Shown here: in pieces, positions 23,150-34,615 of the stretch | Layout: each line of letters opens with the position of its first letter | Position numbering within the stretch: the first letter of the stretch is position 1 | Source of the DNA: Halichoerus grypus | Lineage: Eukaryota; Chordata; Mammalia; Carnivora; Phocidae | Assembly: GCF_964656455.1 (NCBI RefSeq) | Contig: NC_135712.1 | Location: forward strand, 73,165,239 to 73,229,238 | Reading direction: 5' to 3' | Length of the DNA stretch: 64,000 nt | The notes under the pieces: generated by a model | What the model was told of the DNA's origin: nothing | Database searches by the model: none | The model's input: the letters and a program-made list of their open reading frames with translations, nothing else | Made by a program: the position numbers and the translations under genes

Positions 23150-23720
23150 AATGGTGGAAGAGTAGAGTCTGAAGCCTGACTGCCTGGGTTTCATTCCCAG
23201 TGTTGCTTTTGACCTACTTTGAGCAATGTATTAGCTTAGGCTGCCATAATAGCATACCACAGACTGGGTGCTTTAAAAAACAGAAAGTTCAAGATCAAGG
23301 TGTTGACAGGATTAGTTTCTGGTGAGACCTTTCTTCCTGGCTTGCAAATGGGCAGCTACCTTCTCTCGGTGTTCTCATGTGGTACAGGGAGAGGTCTAGT
23401 TCTTCCTCTTCTTATAAGGGCACCAGTCCTACCGGATTAGGACCTCACTCTTATGCTCTCACTTAATCTTAATTATTTCCTGAAGGCCCTACCTCCAAAT
23501 GCACTCACACTGGGGGGTAGGGCTTCAACATATGGAATCAATTCATAACAGGCAAGTTACTTACCAGCCCCCTTACTCGGCCTCCACTTCCTCTTCTTGT
23601 GTTAAGTGGGGCTAACAATAGTACCTGCCACATTTTCATGAGAAATAAGTGAGATGGTACATGTAATGTGCTTTGATGAAATCCGTGCCTGGCATGTAGT
23701 CATTCCACGGGCCTTGGTTA
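23150..23720 (+). repeat. MIR SINE split by a later insertion
   Basis: The left half (CTGACTGCCTGGGTTTCATTCCCAG to GAGCAATGTA) ends at 23230. The right half resumes at 23552 (GCAAGTTACTTACCAGCC to GCCTGGCATGTAGTC). Joined, they give the normal MIR order. Confidence 0.7.
23231..23551 (+). mobile_element. Interspersed repeat inserted in MIR (family not named)
   Basis: It starts TTAGCTTAGGCTGCCATAATAGC and ends GGAATCAATTCATAACAG. I recognise it as a common eutherian repeat (CTGCCATAACAAA...CATAACA type) but cannot name it with confidence. The flanks GCAATGTA (23223-23230) and GCAAGTTA (23552-23559) look like an 8-bp duplication that has since mutated. Confidence 0.6.
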
Positions 23721-24423
23721 CTACACACTTTGTAAAACCAATTTTGACTTTTATTTGTTACTTCTTACTATGCACTGCATCTCCAGATATTTCAGACAAT
23801 GAGTCAGATAACTTACTACCCATTCTTCCCTCAGAAAATGATCATGAAAACAAACAAAATACTTAATCTCTCCAAACGTATATGCTGAATTGTTCAGGAT
23901 TACCTTTTTTTTTTTTTCATACAAACATAGATATAGCCTTTGCTTTGTCATATAACTTCCCTGCTTTGTTTACTCCCCATAGCACCCCTTCCCCCTTTTT
24001 TGGTCAACATGTCCCAAGAGTACTGAGACAATAATTAGTGTGAGATTTCTTCAATGCACAGAACTTTCTTTCTCTATTTTATAACTAAATCCTATATTCT
24101 AGCCAATATCAACTTTTTCCAGCTAAGCAACTTTGGGAATATGAGGTCAAGCTATTAAGAGTATCAATGGGTATGACCAAGGAGGAAAGGAAAGAAAAAA
24201 AAGTGATAATTAAATATAGAAAGAGTAGTATTTTGCCAAAGTCATGGGTCTGTAAAGGCAGCATAGTGTTTTAGAAAGAACCTGAAAAATGTAAGTTATT
24301 ATTACTTTATCCATAATCCTCTAAGTACTTCATTTTAGCTAGAGTTTATGCTTTTAGCATTGTGATGTATCCATGTTCAAGTGAAAAGTACTGACATTCT
24401 GATATCTCTTTGGACCTTTGCAA
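23721..24423. other. Intron sequence, unassigned
   Basis: No exon or clear repeat is seen. Confidence 0.35.
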
Positions 24424-24441
24424 TGGGTTACTTTTCTTCTT

Positions 24442-24647
24442 CTTTTTAAAATTTTTTAATTTTTAATTTTTTTAAAAGATTTTATTTATTTATTTGAGAG
24501 AGAGAGAGCACGAGCAAGAGAAGAGGCAGAAGGAGAAGCAGGCTTCCCGCTGAGCAGGGAGCCCAATGTGGGGCTCCATCCCAGGACCCTGGGATCATGA
24601 CCTGAGCCAAAGGCAGATGCTTAACTGACTGAGCCATCCAGGCACCC
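24442..24647 (-). mobile_element. Can-SINE, antisense
   Basis: The 18-bp duplication TGGGTTACTTTTCTTCTT lies at 24424-24441 and 24648-24665. The left end is a degenerate T-rich tail of about 35 bases, and the tRNA head is at the right. Confidence 0.96.
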
Positions 24648-24665
24648 TGGGTTACTTTTCTTCTT

Positions 24666-25395
24666 AAGGCAAGCTCAGAAGTATATTTTGTGTAGCAAAC
24701 TCCTACACAAGGAGGTCAGTCACAGCATCGGCATGAACTTAAAGTGACCATTACAGTACTCTAAAATTCCCACAGATAAGACAGGCATTACAAAAAGTTG
24801 TAAGAAGATAAGCAAGGCCACTCACTATGTGCCAATATAAAAGTTAGCCTGGCATTTCAAAGTTCAGAAATTGCAAGGCCACAGGAAATAAAAAATGCCC
24901 AGGTTCGCTCCACCCTTTTCTGTCCAGGTCAAACAAAGTTCCCCTGTGTACATTTCAGTTCTTTGAAATGCACTCTTGGATTATTTTAAATTCTACTCTT
25001 AGAATTCAGAGACTGAGCTGGTTAATTCTCTTGATAAAAAGAAGGTAAAGCCTGCTCAGTGAGACTTGAGGTGTTAAATGTCTAGATTTGCCAAGCAAAC
25101 AGTGTGGATTATTTGCATTACAAAGCAGTTATTTAAAGTGGTAGCTTCTCTGGTGCACTTAAGTCTCTTACGGATCATTAACTGCTTGAGAGAGCTGGGA
25201 AACAGTGAAGTGAAATAGCCATTTCCAGGTAAAACTGCTTCTTTTTCGGAAAGGAAAAATAAATCGAGAGACTCTCAGAGACTCTCACATTTCCTCAAAG
25301 GGAGTTCCTACTTACAGAAAGATCTCAGGAACAACATACTGTAAAAAATAAGGCACAGAGCCATAGGCCAACGAGCATCTGTTGCACTCAGCTAC
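24666..25395. other. Intron sequence, unassigned
   Basis: No exon or clear repeat is seen. Confidence 0.35.
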
Positions 25396-25399
25396 AGGT

Positions 25400-25560
25400 C
25401 AGACCTTGGACCAGGTGCATTATGTATTATTGCATTTAATGCTTCAAGCATCCATGAAATGTGGTATTCTCATCCCCACTTGCTGGATGCAAAGTAGGCT
25501 CAGAGAGTTGCAATGATTTTCAAGATGGTTCAGAGCTGAGACCTGCTCAGGAAGGGGCCT
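25400..25560 (-). repeat. MIR SINE relic, antisense
   Basis: ATTGCATTTAATGCTTCAAGC, then ATTCTCATCCCCACTTGCTGGATGC, then GGCTCAGAGAGTTGCAATG follow antisense MIR. Confidence 0.5.
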
Positions 25561-25838
25561 GTGCTTTTTCCATGTTGGACAACACCAAACCAAAAACTGG
25601 GAGAAGCTGATGGTGCTATCTGGAGTGCCCACCTCACACTGACACACTTTTCCCTCCATTTCTTTGCCTGCTTTTTTTTTTTCTTAAAAAGTTGGATAAA
25701 TTTCTCAATGAATGATTTTACAGAGGGTTTAACATGGCAGTACGCAAGAGGAAAATCAGTATTATTACCCACTCTAAGAAAAATGGTTGTCTCATATGGT
25801 ATCTTTACTTACCTGTAGAATTATAGTTTGCATTATAT

Positions 25839-26013
25839 CGGTGGCCCAGGTGGCTCAGTAGGTTAAGCGTTGGACAGTTGACACTTGATTTTGGCTCAGG
25901 TCATGATTTCAGGGTGGTGAGACTGAGCCCGGAGTCAGGCTCCCTTTTCTATTCTCCCCACTCCACCCCCCCCCTCCACACCCATGCTCTCTCTCTTTCA
26001 AAAAAAAAAAAAA
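25839..26013 (+). mobile_element. Can-SINE, sense, diverged
   Basis: The head reads GGTGGCCCAGGTGGCTCAG, followed by the box-B-like GGTGGTGAGACTGAGCCC, a CT-rich tail and A13. The flanks TTTGCATTATAT and TTTCCATTATAT suggest a 12-bp duplication with one mismatch. It is older than most other SINEs here. Confidence 0.85.
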
Positions 26014-27139
26014 GATTTATACTTTCCATTATATAGAATTATGGGTTATAGGGTTTGGGGGTAAGAGGGATGGTAAGAAATAAACTTAAAGGCAAATATA
26101 TCCAAACACCTTTGATTTCATTATGACACAGTTTATGTAATAAGATGGAGGCATATAGATGAATTTTGGTCTCCTACTTACCTAGACTTAAGGCATGCAG
26201 TTAGTGCATTGGATTAACGCTGGCCTGGGAAAGCTTGGGAGTTCCAGTGTTCCACTTCACCATTCCCTTTTTAGGCATTATAACCTAGAGGTCTGTTTGC
26301 TGTCACACAGGGCCAAAGGGTGACAGCTTAGTTTTAGGAATTGGATTCTCTGCTGTCAAGAGAGAAGAGATTGTGAGAAACTGGAGGCTATTTGTTACAT
26401 GGTGCAGATTTCATGGTAATTTTCATACATGAGCCAAAAACCATGGACAACTTGTTTGAAACAAAGAGGAAGGAGCCAAGATTTGGAGTGGGAAGACCTG
26501 GCTTCAGGTCTCAGTTCTGGCCTTTCTACCCATACCAGACTGGCCTGGTTTGAGCCTCCCTGATGGAGTATATGGAACAGAAGTGCTAAATCAATGTTAA
26601 CTATTTCTTCTTATTATTAGATATTCAAACAAAACCCCCTCACAACAACACACCCTTTGACCCACCTGAGGTGGTCAAAGGCAAAGCCATATAGTGCTCA
26701 AATATGTCAACGTCAAGTGGTGTCTTATGGAGTTGTTACGTATCCAGCAATACCTAGAACATGTCCACCAGCTCAGTGGCTCAGTCTTTAGAAATTTAGC
26801 CGTCTTCAGTCATTTTTAGGCTCTGAAGGTAACTCCATGCAAATCTGGTTTAATTTGATTTAGTTATATATATATATATATTTTTTTTCTTTTTTTAAAT
26901 GAGAGTAATAGCCAAGTTTACTGGTTTTTAGAATTAATTCATTAACTTTCAAATTTCTACTGTTTTCCCCCTTCTGTTCTTCTGTTTCCTCCCTTCTCCT
27001 TCCCTTTCCTTCTCTCCCTTCCTTGTCCCCCCTTCAATCCCCACACCCTTTGCTTTGCTTTTCCCTCTTTCCCCTCCACCCTACCTCTCTGTCTCTCTCT
27101 GGTTTGGCCTCTGTCTGTCTCTCAGAAGCTGTGTTAGGC
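26014..27139. other. Intron sequence, unassigned
   Basis: A (TA)10 run lies at about 26863-26880 and a pyrimidine-rich stretch at 26960-27100. No exon is supported. Confidence 0.35.
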
Positions 27140-27410
27140 CTGGCTGAGCACAGATACCCATCAGATGCAGTCCCTACCCACAGTCCAAGAGGAGTGATAA
27201 GGTGACAGGTAAAGGTTCAAGTACCCTGATAGTTTAGGGGAAAGAGAAATTAGAGAGTTTCCCATGATGTGAACTTTGAGCTGGGCCCTAAAGGATGGTT
27301 AGGCTAGCCATATGAAGGCTTAAAGAGAGTAAAGAAGGACATGTATTCCAGGCTAAGGATGCCGAAGGAGCAAAGCCATGGAAGTGGGCTTCTCTTGAGG
27401 AGACTCAATG
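27140..27410 (-). mobile_element. L2 relic, antisense
   Basis: CTGGCTGAGCACAGATACCC, then TTGAGCTGGGCCCTAAAGGATGG, then GTATTCCAGGCTAAGG, then AGGAGCAAAGCCATGG follow antisense L2. Confidence 0.5.
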
Positions 27411-27942
27411 TAAGAGATTAGCTCCAACAACGAGTGTATCTTCTCCTCTCTGACCTTTTGCAGCATCAGCTGGGACATTCTTCCCAGCAAATGTGGGTTT
27501 GGTGGAGATAATTCCCAGCTCTGACCTACATTCTTTAGGCATCAAATTGTTTCCCAGACTGGACTTCCCTTGCCATCCTTCCTAGCTCCTGAAGTGTCCC
27601 AGTCATCCTAGTGGATTTTATGCATAGCATTAACCCATTCAGATAATAACCACAGTTATTACCATGTCTGTCTCTGAGGTACCATTGTGGTGCCTGTTAC
27701 TCAATCCAGTGCTGCTCACTCTAGTTTTATTCTGTGATGAAGTCAGCAGTGAACTTCAAAGGAAGAGGCTTCAGTTAGGCTCATGCAGGAAGGTACCTCC
27801 TTCAATCCTACCTGTGCTAAACTCTTGACAGTTACCTCTGGGCACCTTCAAACCATGCATTCAGTCATGGACAAACATCCATTCATTCACTCTCACCGGG
27901 CAGGTCACAGTTCTCCACATGGATAGGGATATAAGGGACAAT
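27411..27942. other. Intron sequence, unassigned
   Basis: No exon or repeat is recognisable up to the L1 insertion site. Confidence 0.35.
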
Positions 27943-27956
27943 AGAACACGGTTCCT

Positions 27957-29823
27957 GGGGGCGGAGCAAGATGGCAGAGGAGTAGGAGACCTGGATTTCG
28001 TCTCCTCTCAGGAATTCAGCTGGATAGGGATCAAACCATTCTGAACACCTACAAACTCAACAGGAGATCAAAGAAAAGAAGAGCAACAACTCTCTGAACA
28101 GAAAAGCGACCACTTTCTGGAAGGTAGGACGTGCGGAGAAGTGAATCCGAGGCGATATTCGGGAGGATAGACGGCGGGGGAGGGGCCTCCATCGGCGGCT
28201 TCTGGCAAGTGATAGAGCCACGGAGCACAAAGTCGGAACTTTTAGAAGTCTGCTCCGCTGAGGGACGGCACTCTGGTGGCGAAGTGGGGGGTGGAACCCT
28301 CGCGGGACAGTGTGGTCTCAGGACCCTCGGGGTCACAGAAAGACCGGGGGTGCCTGAGTGCGGCAGAGCTCCCAGGTATCGGAGCAGGGAAGCCGGCTGC
28401 AGAGACGGAGCCCAGGCGCGGGCTCTCAGCTCGGGGTTGCTATAAACCGTGATCCGCGGCACAGTCGGGCCACTGCTCCTCCAGCAGGGACCCAACAAGC
28501 GGCAGATCCGGGGAGACTCACCTTCTTCCCCCGGGAGGAGAGGTGCGGGAGCGCACCGCGGGGATCTGCTGGGTTTGGAGACTCCACCCGGGGTCGGGTG
28601 CCAGATAGAAAGGCGCGGTCACAGGCCGGATGAGCGCGGAGTGCGGCGGGAGACCGGGGAGACGGGAGTGACTGACGGCTTTTCTCTGGGGGCTCACTGA
28701 GGAGCGGGACCCCGAGTTCTCGGCTCCGCCGGGGCGGAGACTGGGAGGCCACCATTTTCACTCTCCACCTCCAAACCTGTGCGGAGAGCTTGCAGGGAAC
28801 AAAAGCTCCGGAGAGCAAACCCGAGCAGATTACTTAGCCCGGACCGGCAAGGGCGGGGCAATTTTGCCTCCAGCAAAGACATTTGGGAACCACGGCAACA
28901 GGCCCCTCCCCCAGAAGATCAGCGAGAACAGCCAGCCAAGACCAAGTTTACTGATCAATGAGAACGGCAGAACTCCAGCGCTAGGGGAATACTGCACATA
29001 GAATTCATGGCTTTTTTACCATGATTCTTTAGTCTTTCAAAGTTAATTATTTTTTTAACTGTCTTTTTTTCTTTTTTCCTTTTTTCTTTTTTTTTTGAAT
29101 TTTTCTTTCTCCCTTTTTCAACCAACATCTTATCAATCCCTTTTTAAAAAAAAAAAACATTTTTATTTTTCATTTTTAAAGTCATATTCTATCCCTTCAT
29201 AGTAGTTACCCGTATTTTTGGCATATATATATAAGTTGTTCTCTCTTTAAAATCTTGAGATAGTTTCTTCTAACAGATCAAAATATACTCTAAATCTCTA
29301 GTGTATGGTTTTTTTCTACTCCCCTGCCTGATCACATTCTCTCCCTTTTTTCTTTCTTTCTTTTTTTTTTAATCCTCTTCTTTCTTTTTTCAAACAACTT
29401 ATCAAATCCTTTTTAAAAATTTTTTATAATTTCATTCTTTACAGTCATATTCCATCCCTTCATCATATCAACCCTTATTTTTGTACATATATAAGTTTTT
29501 CTTTCTTTAAAATTTTGGGAGGGACTTTCTTTTAACAGACCAAAATACACCCAAAATCTAGTGTGTGGCACTGATCTATAATCCAGCCTGATCATATTTG
29601 ATCACATTCTGTTTTTGTTTTGTTTTGTTTTGTTCTGCTTTTGTTTGTTTTTATCTTTATCTTTATCTTTTTTCTTTTTTTCTTTCCTTTTCTTTTTTCT
29701 CTCTTTCCCTTTCTTTTCCCACTGCTTCAGGTCTTTTCTGATTTGTTTAGAGTATATTTTCTGGGGACGTTGTTACCCTGCTAGCATTTTGTTCTCTCAT
29801 TAATCTATTCTCCTCTGCACAAA
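27957..29823 (+). promoter_or_regulatory. L1 5' UTR / internal promoter, CpG-rich
   Basis: L1 5' UTRs carry an internal RNA polymerase II promoter. The first 1 kb (about 28100-28900) is strikingly CpG-rich compared with the surrounding AT-rich intron. The second part (29000-29800) is T-rich and contains a two-copy tandem repeat of about 225 bp (roughly 29119-29350 and 29391-29611). GC-rich open frames of 60-149 codons on both strands here are not conserved genes in my judgement. Confidence 0.85.
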
Positions 29824-30720
29824 ATGACAAGACGGAAAAAATCACCTCAACAAAAAGAACAAGAGGTAGTACCGACTGCCAGGGACCTACTCAATACGGA
29901 CATTAGTACGATGTCAGATCTAGAGTTCAGAATCATCACTTTAAAGATACTAGCTGGGCTTGAAAAAAACATGGAAGTTATTAGAGAAACCCTTTCTGGA
30001 GAAGTAAAAGAACTAAAATCGAACCAAGTAGAAATCAAAAAGGCTATTAATGAGGTGCAATCAAATATGGGGGCACTAACTGCTAGGATAAATGAGGCAG
30101 AAGAAAGAATCAGTGAGATAGAAGACCAAATGATGGAAAATAAAGAAGCTGAGAAAAAGAGAGATAAACAACTACTGGATCACGAGGGCAGAATTCGAGA
30201 GATAAACGATACCATAAGACGAAACAACATTAGAATAATTGGGATCCCAGAAGAAGAAGAAAGAGAGAGAGGTGCAGAAGGTATAATGGAGCAAATTATA
30301 GCAGAGAACTTCCCTAATTTGGGGAAGGAAACAGGCATCAAAATCCAGGAAGCACAGAGAACCCCTCTCAAAATCAATAAAAATAGGTCAACACCCCGAC
30401 ATCTAATAGTAAAACTTACGAGTCTCAGAGACAAAGAGAAAATCCTGAAAGCAGCTCGGGAGAAGAGATATGTAACCTACAATGGTAGAAACATTAGATT
30501 GGCAACAGACTTATCCACAGAGACCTGGCAGGCCAGAAAGGACTGGCAGGACATATTCAGAGCACTAAATGAGAAAAATATGCAGCCAAGAATACTATAT
30601 CCAGCTAGGCTGTCATTGAAAATTGAAGGAGAGATAAAAAGCTTCCAGGACAAACAAAAACTAAAGGAATTTGCAAACACGAAACCAGCCCTACAACAAA
30701 TATTGAAAGGGGTCCTCTAA
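29824..30720 (+). CDS. L1 ORF1p, intact
   Basis: This 298-codon protein is the RNA-binding chaperone that coats L1 RNA as trimers in the cytoplasm. The start MTRRKKSPQQ follows the 5' UTR directly. Residues about 30-130 are rich in heptad-like charged and hydrophobic patterns, consistent with the trimeric coiled coil. NNIRIIGIPE (134-143) and HLIVKLTSLRDKEKILKAAR (193-212) fit the RNA-recognition-motif domain. LYPARLSLKIEG (258-269) and KEFANTKPALQ (281-291) fit the C-terminal domain. There are no internal stops, and length is normal for carnivoran L1. ORF2 follows after 81 bp, as usual for L1. Confidence 0.95.
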   Translation: MTRRKKSPQQKEQEVVPTARDLLNTDISTMSDLEFRIITLKILAGLEKNMEVIRETLSGEVKELKSNQVEIKKAINEVQSNMGALTARINEAEERISEIEDQMMENKEAEKKRDKQLLDHEGRIREINDTIRRNNIRIIGIPEEEERERGAEGIMEQIIAENFPNLGKETGIKIQEAQRTPLKINKNRSTPRHLIVKLTSLRDKEKILKAAREKRYVTYNGRNIRLATDLSTETWQARKDWQDIFRALNEKNMQPRILYPARLSLKIEGEIKSFQDKQKLKEFANTKPALQQILKGVL

Positions 30721-30801
30721 GCAAAGAGAGAGCCTAAAAGCAACATAGACCAGAAAGGAACACAAACAATATACAGTAACAGTCACTTTACAGGCAATAC
30801 A

Positions 30802-33800
30802 ATGGCACTGAACTCCTATCTTTCAATAGTTACCCTGAATGTAAATGGGCTAAATGCCCCAATCAAAAGACACAGGCTATCAGATTGGATTAAAAAACAA
30901 GACCCATCCATATGCTGTCTGCAAGAGACTCATTTTAGACCCAAAGACACCCCCAGATTGAAAGTGAGGGGGTGGAAAACTATTTACCATGCTAATGGAC
31001 ACCAAAAGAAAGCTGGGGTGGCAATCCTTATATCAGACAAATTAGATTTTAAACCAAAGACTGTAATAAGAGATGAGGAAGGACACTATATCATACTTAA
31101 AGGGTCTATCCAACAAGAAGATCTAACAATTGTAAATATCTATGCCCCTAACATGGGAGCAGCCAATTATATAAGGCAATTAATAACAAAAGCAAAGAAA
31201 CACATCGACAACAATACAATAATAGTGGGGGACTTTAACACCCCCCTCACTGAAATGGACAGATCGTCTAAGCAAAAGATCAACAAGGAAATAAAGACTT
31301 TAAATGACACACTGGACCAAATGGACTTCACAGACATATTCAGAACATTCCATCCCAAAGCAACGGAATACACATTCTTCTCTAGTGCCCATGGAACATT
31401 CTCCAGAATAGATCACATCCTAGGTCATAAATCAGGTCTCAACCGGTACCAGAAGATTGGGATCATCCCCTGCCTATTTTCAGACCACAATGCTTTGAAA
31501 CTAGAACTCAATCACAAGAGGAAAGTCAGAAAGAACTCAAATACATGGAGGCTAAAGAGCATCCTACTGAAGAATGAATGGGTCAACCAGGAAATTAAAG
31601 AAGAATTAAAAAAATTCATGGAAACCAATGAAAATGAAAACACAACTATTCAAAATCTTTGGGATACAGCAAAGGCAGTCCTAAGAGGAAAGTATATAGC
31701 AATACAAGCCTTTCTCAAGAAACAAGAAAGGTCTCAAGTACACAACCTAACTCTACACCTAAAGGAGCTGGAGAAAGAACAGCAAATAAAGCCTAAACCC
31801 AGCAGGAGAAGAGAAATAATAAAGATCAGAGCAGAAATCAATGAAATAGAAACCAAAAGAACAGTAGAACAGATCAACGAAACTAGGAGCTGGTTCTTTG
31901 AAAGAATTAACAAGATTGATAAGCCCCTGGCCAGACTTATCAAAAAGAAAAGAGAAATGACCCAAATCAACAAAATCATGAATGAAAGAGGAGAAATCAC
32001 AACCAACACCAAAGAAATACAAACAATTATAAGAACATATTATGAGCAACTCTATGCCAACAAATTAGATAACCTGGAAGTAATGGATGCATTCCTAGAG
32101 ATGTATCAACTACCAAAACTGAACCAGGAAGAAATAGAACACCTGAACAGACCTATAACCACTAAGGAAATAGAAGCAGTCATCAAAAATCTCCCAAAAC
32201 ACAAAAGCCCAGGGCCAGATGGCTTCCCAGGGGAATTCTACCAAACATTTCAAGAAGAATTAATACCTATCCTTCTGAAACTGTTCCAAAAAATAGAAAT
32301 GGAAGGAAAACTTCCAAACTCATTTTATGAGGCCAGCATTACCTTGATCCCAAAACCAGACAAAGACCCCATCAAAAAGGAGAATTACAGACCAATATCC
32401 CTGATGAACATGGATGCAAAAATTCTCACCAAAATACTAGCCAATAGGATCCAACAGTACATTAAAAGGATTATTCACCACGACCAAGTGGGATTTATCC
32501 CTGGGCTGCAAGGTTGGTTCAACATCCGCAAATCAATCAACGTGATACAATACATTAACAAAAGAAAAAACAAGAACCATATGATCCTCTCAATAGATGC
32601 AGAAAAAGCATTTGACAAAGTACAGCATCCTTTCTTGATCAAAACTCTTCAGAGTGTAGGGATAGAGGGTACATACCTCAATATCATAAAAGCCATCTAT
32701 GAAAAACCTACAGCGAATATCATTCTCAATGGGGAAAAACAGAGCTTTCCCCCTAAGGTCAGGAACGCGGCAGGGATGTCCACTATCACCACTGCTATTC
32801 AACATAGTATTGGAAGTCCTAGCCACAGCAATCAGACAACAAAAAGAAATCAAAGGCATCCAAATTGGCAAAGAAGAAGTCAAACTCTCACTCTTTGCAG
32901 ATGATATGATACTTTATGTGGAAAATCCCAAAGACTCCACCCCAAAACTGCTAGAACTCATACAGGAATTCAGTCAAGTGGCAGGATATAAAATCAATGC
33001 ACAGAAGTCAGTGGCATTCCTATACACCAACAACAAGTCAGAAGAAAGAGAAATTAAGGAGTCGATCCCATTTACAATTGCACCCAAAACCATAAGATAC
33101 CTAGGAATAAATCTAACCAAAGAGGCAAAGGATCTGTACTCAGAAAACTATAAAATACTCATGAAAGAAATTGAGGAAGACACAAAGAAATGGAAAAACG
33201 TTCCATGCTCATGGATTGGAAGAACAAATATTGTGAAGATGTCAATCCTACCTAGAGCAATCTACACATTCAATGCAATCCCCATCAAAATACCATCCAC
33301 TTTCTTCAAAGAAATGGAACAAATAATCCTAAAATTTGTATGGAACCAGAAAAGACCCCGCATAGCCAGAGGAATGTTGAAAAAGAAAAGCAAAGCTGGC
33401 AGCATCACAATTCCAGACTTCCAGCTCTACTACAAAGCTGTCATCATCAAGACAGTATGGTACTGGCACAAAAACAGACACATAGATCAATGGAACAGAA
33501 TAGAGAGCCCAGAAATGGACCCTCAACTCTATGGTCAACTAATCTTTCACAAAGCAGGAAAGAATGTCCAATGGAAAAAAGACAGTCTCTTCAACAAATG
33601 GTGTTGGGAAAATTGGACAGCCACATGCAGAAGAATGAAACTGGACCATTTCCTTACACCACACACAAAAATAGACTCCAAATGGTTGAAAGACCTCAAT
33701 GTGAGACAGGAGTCCATCAAAATCCTAAAGGAGAACACAGGCAGCAACCTCTTCGACCTCAGCCGCAGCAACTTCTTCCTAGAAACATCGCCAAAGGCAA

Positions 33801-34615
33801 GGGAAGCAAGGGCAAAAATGAACTATTGGGACTTCATCAAGATCAAAAGCTTTTGCAAAGCCAAGGAAACAGTCAACAAAACCAAAAGACAACTGACAGA
33901 ATGGGAGAAGATATTTGCAAATGACATATCAGATAAAGGGCTAGTATCCAAAATCTATAAAGAACTCATCAAACTCAACACCCAAAGAACAAAGAATCCA
34001 ATCAAGAAATGGGCAGAAGACATGAACAGACATTTTTCCAAAGAAGACATCCAAATGGCCAACAGACACATGAAAAAGTGTTCAATATCGCTCGGCATCA
34101 GGGAAATCCAAATCAAAACCTCAATGAGATACCACCTCACACCAGTCAGAATGGCTAAAATTAACAAGTCAGGAAATGACAGATGTTGGCGGGGATGCGG
34201 AGAAAGGGGAACCCTCCTACACTGTTGGTGGGAATGCAAGCTGGTGCAGCCACTCTGGAAAACAGTATGGAGGTTCCTCAAAAAGTTGAAAATAGAGCTA
34301 CCATATGATCCAGCAATTGCACTACTGGGTATTTACCCCAAAGATACAAAAGTAGGGACCCGAAAGGCTACGTGCACCCCGATGTTTATAGCAGCAATGT
34401 CCACAATAGCCAAACTGTGGAAAGAGCCAAGATGTCCATCGACAGATGAATGGATAAAGAAGATGTGGTATATATATACAATGGAATATTATGCAGCCAT
34501 CAAAAGGAATAAGATCTTGCCATTTGCAACGACGTGGATGGAACTGGAGGGTATTATGCTGAGCGAAATAAGTCAAACAGAGAAAGACATGTATCATATG
34601 ACCTCACTGATATGA
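30802..34615 (+). pseudogene. L1 ORF2p (endonuclease / reverse transcriptase) with one 2-nt deletion
   Basis: The first 700-codon frame (30802-32904) opens with the APE-like endonuclease: LNVNG (12-16), QETHF (41-45, catalytic Glu), VGDFNTP (142-148) and SDHNAL (227-232, catalytic His). It reaches reverse-transcriptase motif [13 protein letters not shown], near 32590. The second frame (up to 34615) carries QGCPLSP, the catalytic FADD motif near 32895, and the C-terminal CX3CX7HX4C Cys motif near 34187-34235. The frames are joined by a 2-base loss in an AGAG tract at about 32741-32744: this copy reads CAGAGCTT where the other L1 in the window has GGAGAGCTT. Translation from the normal start would end at 32904 without the catalytic aspartates. 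I see no other disabling change. Assembly or sequencing error is possible. Confidence 0.93.

Noticed and set aside
28049..28961. Several overlapping GC-rich open frames (up to 149 codons) on both strands
   Set aside because: They lie in the CpG-rich 5' UTR of the L1, where stop codons are rare by composition. None begins with a conserved protein or shows domains.
33340..33924. 194-codon frame inside L1 ORF2
   Set aside because: It is an alternative frame of ORF2 without domains. The 638-codon frame carries the conserved motifs.
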